Shown here: piece by piece, positions 7,933-11,855 of the stretch | Layout of the letters: each line of letters begins with the position of its first letter | How positions within the stretch are numbered: position 1 is the first letter of the stretch | DNA from: Pseudomonadota bacterium | GTDB taxonomy: Bacteria; Pseudomonadota; Alphaproteobacteria; Rhizobiales; Xanthobacteraceae | Length of the DNA: 11,855 bases | Direction: 5' to 3' | Assembly: GCA_023433965.1 (NCBI GenBank) | Contig: JAEYTQ010000404.1 | Span: 1-11,855 of the forward strand | Notes under the pieces: model-generated | The model's input: only the letters and a program-made list of their open reading frames with translations | Told to the model about the DNA's origin: nothing | Databases searched by the model: none | Position numbers and translations under genes: made by a program

Positions 7933-8883
7933 ATGCATTCCGTTGCCCTGCTAACTGCCAGCTACGCCAAGGATATCGAACGTTTTTCGCTGCTCGCCGA
8001 AAGCATCGATGCCTGGCTGACGGGATATACGCGGCATTATGTTCTCGTTAACGATGAGGACGTGCCGCTGTTTGCGCGGTTCGCCTCCGACAAGCGGGTC
8101 ATCGTTCCGGCCTCGCGCTATCTGCCGAAATGGCTGTTCGCGCTGCCGTCGGCGCTCAAGTTCCTCAGCAAGCGGCGCGTCTGGCTGTCGCTGCTGTCGT
8201 CACCGGTGCACGGCTGGCACATCCAGCAGATCCTGAAGATCGCCGGCGTCCTCAACGCGCCCGAGCAGCGCGTCTGCATCCTGGATTCGGACAATCTTTT
8301 CTTCCGCGAATTCGACGTCGGCCAATATGCCGGCGGCGAGAAGACGCCTCTCTTCGTCACGCCGAAGGACATCGGCGCCGACCACCCCCTGCATCGACTG
8401 TGGCTCCGCACCGTCGATCAGCTTCTGGGTATCCAGGAGCGATCGTTCCCGGCGGACGATTATGTCGGCAATGCGCTGGTCTGGGACAAGGACACGGTGC
8501 GTGCGATGACGAACGCCATCAAGTCGGCGACCGGCTCGAGCTGGACGCTGGCCTTGTGCCGGAAGAAGAAGTTCTCCGAGTATCTGCTTTACGGAAACTT
8601 CGTAGCGAATTCGCCGGAACACCTGGCGAGACATCGGATCACCGAAGACAGCATCGCAGTCTCGCACTGGGACGACACGCCGCTCGACCGCCCCGCCATC
8701 GAAGCCATGATGCGCGCGGCTTCGCCCGAGCAGGTCGCGCTTTGCATTCAGTCCTATTCGTCGACCTCGGTCGACGACATCCGGGACGTGTTCCGCCTCT
8801 CCTCCCGCGATCGTCGCAGTCCGAGCCTGGCTCCCGACCACATCGCAGACGCGTCCGCGTTCGAAGCGCCGAAGGCGCGCTGA
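7933..8883 (+). CDS. DUF6492-like protein, putative GT-A glycosyltransferase
   Basis: With the start at ATG 7933 the product is 316 residues. A longer form from ATG 7867 would add 22 residues that look non-conserved, and neither start has a clear ribosome site. The N-terminus HSVALLTASYAKDIERFSLL, the strand HYVLVNDEDVPLF and the acidic motif CILDSDNLFF (Asp118, Asp120) resemble rhizobial DUF6492 proteins, with a GT-A-like DxD metal site that would bind a nucleotide-sugar. The later block DDYVGNALVWDKDTV is consistent with an acceptor or donor pocket. The C-terminus is polar and probably disordered. No signal peptide or membrane helix is evident, so it is likely cytosolic or membrane-peripheral. 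It lies beside polysaccharide genes, which supports sugar transfer, but the sugar and acceptor are unknown. Family assignment is from memory of the motif pattern. Confidence 0.75.
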   Translation: MHSVALLTASYAKDIERFSLLAESIDAWLTGYTRHYVLVNDEDVPLFARFASDKRVIVPASRYLPKWLFALPSALKFLSKRRVWLSLLSSPVHGWHIQQILKIAGVLNAPEQRVCILDSDNLFFREFDVGQYAGGEKTPLFVTPKDIGADHPLHRLWLRTVDQLLGIQERSFPADDYVGNALVWDKDTVRAMTNAIKSATGSSWTLALCRKKKFSEYLLYGNFVANSPEHLARHRITEDSIAVSHWDDTPLDRPAIEAMMRAASPEQVALCIQSYSSTSVDDIRDVFRLSSRDRRSPSLAPDHIADASAFEAPKAR

Positions 8884-8886
8884 TCT

Positions 8887-9954
8887 TCAAGCGTCCTTCG
8901 TGAACTTGCTGATGACGTCCATGAACGGCTTCGGCTTGAAATCGCCATCGAGCGGCAGCGGACGGTTCGGCTGCTTGTCCTTGCGGGTAAAGGTGCCGTT
9001 GATCCAGCTGTAGCGGTCCGAGATGCCCCAGGTCAGGATCGAGCGCACCGGGCCGCTGGCCGAGACCGCCGTCAGCAGATCGTCGACCCGCTTGGCGACG
9101 ATGGCATCGCGCTCTGCAGGACCTCCCGCCAGCTTTTGGTCGTCGACGTCGAGCTCGGTGACGAGCACTTCGAGTCCCCAGGAACGCAGCTCGGTCACGA
9201 ATTCCGCGAGTCCGTGCGTATCGATCTCGAGCTCTGCGTGCAGATGCGATTGCAGCCCCACGGCGTGGAGCGGAACGCCCTGGTCGAGCAGGTCCATGAT
9301 GAGGTTGCGATAGGCTGCACGTTTGGCGATGAACGAGTCCTTGGCCGACTCGATGTCATATTCGTTGATGGCGAGCTTGACGAACGGATCGGCCGCAGCG
9401 GCCGTGCGGAATGCCAGCGGAATCCAGCCGTGGCCGAGATGCTGCGTCCAGAACGTATCGCGCCGGTCCTTCGGACCACGGGGATTGTCCGGGATCGGCT
9501 GGTTGACGACGTCCCACGACGTCAGCTTGTCCTTGTAGTAGGAGACCACGGTGCCGATGTGGTCGCGATAGGCGCGCTCGACGCCCTTGGCGTCCTTGAT
9601 CTGCTTGGTCCAGTCCGGAATGTCGTGATACCAGGCGAGCGCGTGGCCTCGCATGGTCAGGTCGTTGTCGCGCGCGAAATCCAGGATGGCGTCGGCGCGT
9701 TCGAACGCGAATGTATGCGCGTTCGGTCGCAGCATCGGCCATTTCAGTTCGAGCACCGGCACCACCTGCGTGCAATAGGTGCTGATGGCCTCGCCGAGGC
9801 GCGGATCGGCTTGCAGGTCCCACAGCGTGGCCGCCGCGCCGAAGCCGGGACGGCGCTGGGCGCGTTTCGACGCCGGCACCGCGGACGCAGATGCGGTCGC
9901 CGCGAGCGTTGCGGCACTGCCGAGCAGGAATGCGCGTCGATCGAGCCGGGTCAC
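8887..9954 (-). CDS. Tat-exported GH10 (endo-1,4-beta-xylanase-like) protein with Gln at the acid/base site
   Basis: The product is 355 residues from a GTG start at 9954. The N-terminus has a twin-arginine signal (DRRAFLLGSA, then a hydrophobic Ala-rich stretch ending near ASASA), so it is exported folded. GH10 signatures are in order: LKWPMLRP, RGHALAW, SWDVVN, INEYDIE, VGLQSHLH, VTELDV (nucleophile Glu267) and WGISDRYSW. The acid/base Glu of the family motif WDVVNE is Gln152 here (codon CAG at 9501-9499). Other sugar-contact positions also differ: the family ENxMKW reads VLELKW, and WHxQ reads WYHD. Xylan hydrolysis by the normal double-displacement route is therefore doubtful. The protein may bind or transglycosylate a surface glycan, or use an activated substrate. 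The start overlaps the stop of the upstream glycosyltransferase (GTGA), implying coupled translation. A GGAGG lies about 19 bases upstream, too far to be an ideal site. Confidence 0.9.
   Translation of the reverse strand: MTRLDRRAFLLGSAATLAATASASAVPASKRAQRRPGFGAAATLWDLQADPRLGEAISTYCTQVVPVLELKWPMLRPNAHTFAFERADAILDFARDNDLTMRGHALAWYHDIPDWTKQIKDAKGVERAYRDHIGTVVSYYKDKLTSWDVVNQPIPDNPRGPKDRRDTFWTQHLGHGWIPLAFRTAAAADPFVKLAINEYDIESAKDSFIAKRAAYRNLIMDLLDQGVPLHAVGLQSHLHAELEIDTHGLAEFVTELRSWGLEVLVTELDVDDQKLAGGPAERDAIVAKRVDDLLTAVSASGPVRSILTWGISDRYSWINGTFTRKDKQPNRPLPLDGDFKPKPFMDVISKFTKDA
9951..9954 (-). promoter_or_regulatory. GTGA stop/start overlap coupling glycosyltransferase and GH10-like genes
   Basis: On the minus strand the bases GTGA contain both the GTG start of the GH10-like gene and the TGA stop of the glycosyltransferase. 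No well-spaced ribosome site precedes the GTG, so termination-reinitiation is the likely way the second gene is translated. This makes the two products a matched pair. Confidence 0.8.
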
Positions 9955-11039
9955 GCGTGCCGCTGCATCGCGGCCTCCGCGATTTCGTAATAGTGAAGCG
10001 CGCCCTTCTCGAGGGTCAGGTGCTCCAGCACATAATCGCGCGGCGCGAAGCCTCCCGCTTTGACCTCTGACCAGAAACGGCCCCAGCCCGACGCGAAGCT
10101 GGCCGCGTCGGTGAAGGTCATGCCGCAGCGCGCGTCGAAATAGGGCACCGAGGACACGTTGCCCTCGTATCTCACCTTGTCCGGGAAGTATTTCGGATCC
10201 TGCCAGGGGCCGCCGCGATCCCAGGCGAACACGGGCACGCCGCTCGACAGTGCCTGCTGGCAGGCGATGCCCTGGCTTTCGTGCTCGCAGAGGAAGACCA
10301 TGCTGCGGCAGCGCGCCAGCGCGGCCTTGTAATCCTCTTCCTTGTAGTGGCCGTAGCGGATGATCTCGACCGTGCGGCCGCTGGCTTCGAGAAACTTTCG
10401 GATCGGCTCGATCAGCTCCGGCTGGTACCGATCATAGTCCCAGCGGACCTTGTCGTAGAGCAGCACGTCGACGTTCTTCTGCGCGGCCGCCGAGGGGATC
10501 CACAGGTCCGTCTCGATGCCGACGGGCCAGGCGCCGACATGGGGCCAGTGCGGGCGGAACATGTCGGCATACCAGGCGCACGGCAACAGCACCTGCCTCA
10601 CGTCCAGGTTCTTCAGCGTTTCCGGCGCATCGATCGGATGGTCATACATGGCAACGCCGAGCAGCAGCGGATTCTTCCACTTGAACCAGTCGAGCACGAA
10701 CGGCCGGCCGATGATGCAGGCCAGCTCCTCCGGATGCTTGCGGATGTAGCGATAATCGTTGAGGCGATAGCGAATGCCGAGCCGATCGAGGCCTGCGCAC
10801 AGATTGAGCAGAACACGCCGCTGTCCGCTGATGAAGGACTTGCCCAGCACCAACCGGCGCAGCAGCGGGCGAAGGTGACGGTCGCCGGGAAACCAGCGGT
10901 CGTCTCGTTCTTCGAAGAAGAGGTTGAGGACCATCCTGTCGCGGCCTTTCGCGCCGGGATACGCCGGAACCGGGGGAGCCGTGGCGTCTCGACTGGGAAG
11001 GGAGGCCGATTTCGCCCGTGTTCGTTCGGCAACGTCCAT
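9951..11039 (-). CDS. GT-B fold glycosyltransferase (GT1/GT4-like)
   Basis: With ATG at 11039 the product is 362 residues; GTG at 11048 adds three. ATG at 10934 is also plausible: it follows AAAGG at good spacing, and the ~35 residues before it are Ala/Pro/Arg-rich, with third positions less GC-biased than the rest. The C-terminal half shows the donor-binding pattern of GT-B retaining enzymes: VDVLLYDK, VEIIRYGHYKEEDY, then FLCEHESQGIACQQALSSG and VPVFAWD. In the usual EX7E motif the first Glu is present (residue 254) but the second is Gln (262). The N-terminal half carries the acceptor-side Rossmann-like segment (FISGQRRVLLNLCAGLDRLG). No signal or membrane helix is visible, so it should act on the cytosolic face on a lipid-linked sugar or similar acceptor. 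It is the first gene of a two-gene unit with the GH10-like gene and is divergent from a flippase gene, as in polysaccharide loci. Confidence 0.85.
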   Translation of the reverse strand: MDVAERTRAKSASLPSRDATAPPVPAYPGAKGRDRMVLNLFFEERDDRWFPGDRHLRPLLRRLVLGKSFISGQRRVLLNLCAGLDRLGIRYRLNDYRYIRKHPEELACIIGRPFVLDWFKWKNPLLLGVAMYDHPIDAPETLKNLDVRQVLLPCAWYADMFRPHWPHVGAWPVGIETDLWIPSAAAQKNVDVLLYDKVRWDYDRYQPELIEPIRKFLEASGRTVEIIRYGHYKEEDYKAALARCRSMVFLCEHESQGIACQQALSSGVPVFAWDRGGPWQDPKYFPDKVRYEGNVSSVPYFDARCGMTFTDAASFASGWGRFWSEVKAGGFAPRDYVLEHLTLEKGALHYYEIAEAAMQRHA

Positions 11040-11200
11040 GTCGGTCACATCAGTGCGTCGGAGGAGTCGGGCGACGTTTCGCTATCATTGCTTCTTGTCC
11101 GTGATCGCGCCGGTTCCTTCAAGGACAGGGCAAATTTAACGCTAACGCGCGATAACCGCGCGCTCGCTCCATTGGTGATCCGATTTGCAGGCTTGTCCGG

Positions 11201-11233
11201 CTATCCTCGACCTATCCTCGACCTATCCTTGGC
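11201..11233. repeat. Three tandem 11-bp repeats, unit CTATCCTCGAC
   Basis: Copies lie at 11201-11211 and 11212-11222 (identical) and 11223-11233 (CTATCCTTGGC, 8 of 11 matching). The period is close to one DNA helical turn, so a protein reading the unit would sit on one face of the helix. The array ends 83 bases before the flippase start, a usual place for activator or repressor sites. Replication slippage with no function is the alternative. Confidence 0.7.
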
Positions 11234-11239
11234 ATGCCA
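11230..11239. other. Perfect 10-bp palindrome TGGCATGCCA
   Basis: The sequence equals its reverse complement and overlaps the last 4 bases of the third 11-bp repeat. It could be a dimer-binding operator, but such a short GC-rich palindrome is only weak evidence by itself. Confidence 0.4.
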
Positions 11240-11270
11240 GCGGCGAGCCCGATTGTCACACCCGATCGTC

Positions 11271-11285
11271 TTAACGCCCCGTTAA
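11271..11285. promoter_or_regulatory. TTAA-N7-TTAA box, candidate CtrA site upstream of the flippase
   Basis: The 15 bases read TTAACGCCCCGTTAA: TTAA, exactly seven bases, TTAA, and also a perfect inverted repeat TTAACG/CGTTAA with a 3-base centre. This is the published full-site pattern for CtrA, the alphaproteobacterial cell-cycle response regulator. It ends 31 bases before the flippase ATG at 11317, so it would overlap a -35 region or block a promoter. TTAA is uncommon in such GC-rich DNA, which favours a real site. Binding is inferred, not shown. Confidence 0.55.
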
Positions 11286-11316
11286 TCCTGATGGCCGCCC
11301 ACGCTCCCGTGATCGC

Positions 11317-11855
11317 ATGCTGAACCGCCATTTCTCGATCTATCTGGTTGCCTACATCCTGCCTGCGGCGGTGGGCTTCTTCGCCGTTACGGCCTACACG
11401 CGGCTGCTGAGCCCGGCGGAGTACGGCGTCTATGTCGTCGGCATGAGCCTTGCGGGCATTCTGGGCGCGATCTTCTTCGCCTGGATCAAGCTGTCGGTGT
11501 CGCGCTATCAAGCGATGTCTGCGGAGGTCGATTTTCGCGGCACGGCGATGGTCGCCTTCGCGCTCACGGCCGCGGTGCTCTGTTCCACCACGCCGCTGGT
11601 CTTCCTGGTCCGCAGTGACGTCAGCGTCGAGCTGCTGCTCGCCAGCATGTTCGTCGCGATCATGGCCAATGCGGTCGATGTCGGCCAGGAGTTCGAGCGC
11701 GCGAAATTGCGCCCCTACAGGTTTGCCGCGATCTCGATCGTGCGCAGCGTCTCCAGCGTCGGCTTCGGTCTGCTCGGCATCTGGCTCGGCTGGGGCGGCA
11801 TCGGCCTGCTCGCCGCGTTCGGCCTGGGATCTCTCGCCGGCATCATCCTGAACCT
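11317..11855 (+). CDS. Wzx-type polysaccharide flippase (MOP superfamily), N-terminal part cut by the right edge
   Basis: From ATG at 11317 there are 179 complete codons without a stop to the window end; a full protein of this family would be about 400-500 residues. Hydrophobic segments alternate with short charged loops: YLVAYILPAAVGFFAVTAY (~9-27), YVVGMSLAGILGAIFFAWI (~39-57), MVAFALTAAVLCSTTPLVFL (~78-97), a segment near 106-118, and a Gly/Leu-rich pair near 145-178. The early TRLLSPAEYGVY motif is typical of polysaccharide biosynthesis/flippase proteins (TRLLGPEEYG). Such proteins move undecaprenyl-linked or similar lipid-linked oligosaccharides across the inner membrane. The gene is divergent from the glycosyltransferase/GH10-like pair. 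No ribosome site precedes the ATG; the candidate CtrA box and 11-bp repeats lie just upstream. Another ATG at 11291 is out of frame and soon meets a stop. Confidence 0.85.
   Translation, partial: MLNRHFSIYLVAYILPAAVGFFAVTAYTRLLSPAEYGVYVVGMSLAGILGAIFFAWIKLSVSRYQAMSAEVDFRGTAMVAFALTAAVLCSTTPLVFLVRSDVSVELLLASMFVAIMANAVDVGQEFERAKLRPYRFAAISIVRSVSSVGFGLLGIWLGWGGIGLLAAFGLGSLAGIILN

Larger units (their letters stand above)
11040..11316. promoter_or_regulatory. Divergent control region between glycosyltransferase and flippase genes
   Basis: This 277-bp region has no credible gene. It must contain promoters for both directions. It holds three 11-bp direct repeats (11201-11233), an overlapping palindrome (11230-11239) and a TTAA-N7-TTAA box (11271-11285), all nearer the flippase. 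Further left, the steps TTAAC, CTAAC and ATAAC (11136-11156) recur at uneven spacing. No sigma-70-type promoter could be placed with confidence. Confidence 0.6.

Noticed and set aside
11230..11245. Sigma-54 promoter at TGGCATGCC
   Set aside because: The GC/TTGC half at the required spacing is missing.
10281..11285. 334-codon plus-strand frame opposite the glycosyltransferase and across the intergenic region
   Set aside because: Most of it is antisense to the glycosyltransferase, and its tail runs through the repeats and operator-like sites. No domain is recognisable.
11253..11286. Sigma-70-type promoter from TTGTCA to GTTAAT upstream of the flippase
   Set aside because: The spacing is about 22 bases, too long for a standard promoter, and the second element is better explained by the TTAA-N7-TTAA box.

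Overview
The window looks like chromosomal or island DNA of a high-GC alphaproteobacterium, most likely Bradyrhizobium or a close relative. The reasons are strong G/C preference at third codon positions, a SAM-domain class III cyclase fused to a large ATPase/TPR body (common in Bradyrhizobium), a DUF6492-like glycosyltransferase, and a CtrA-type box. The genus is inferred from protein style only. I see no RNA genes, insertion sequences, CRISPR arrays or phage genes.

Layout: (1) 1-3439, minus strand: the 5' part of a non-ribosomal peptide synthetase that runs off the left edge (A-PCP-C, then the start of a second A domain). Its first adenylation domain looks like an acyl/oxalyl-CoA synthetase rather than an amino-acid A domain. 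(2) 3440-3576: a short divergent control region. (3) 3577-7837, plus strand: a 1154-residue SAM/nucleotide cyclase/AAA-ATPase/TPR protein, followed one base later by a protein-L-isoaspartate-methyltransferase-like protein. (4) 7933-8883, plus: a DUF6492-like putative GT-A glycosyltransferase. (5) 8887-11039, minus: a glycosyltransferase and a Tat-exported GH10 xylanase-like protein, translationally coupled by a GTGA overlap and meeting the previous gene tail to tail. (6) 11040-11316: a divergent control region with three 11-bp direct repeats, a 10-bp palindrome and a TTAA-N7-TTAA box. (7) 11317 to the right edge, plus: the N-terminal part of a Wzx-type flippase.

The right half reads as the edge of a cell-surface polysaccharide locus: sugar transfer, membrane flipping and a secreted glycan-active or glycan-binding protein. 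The left half adds an assembly-line synthetase and a signalling protein. Whether the halves work together, for example on a lipopeptide- or amino-acid-decorated glycan, cannot be decided here. The most striking point is that the GH10 protein has Gln at the acid/base position while keeping the nucleophile Glu and the fold signatures. Next are the CtrA-type box and 11-bp repeats upstream of the flippase, and the acyl-CoA-ligase-like loading module of the synthetase.
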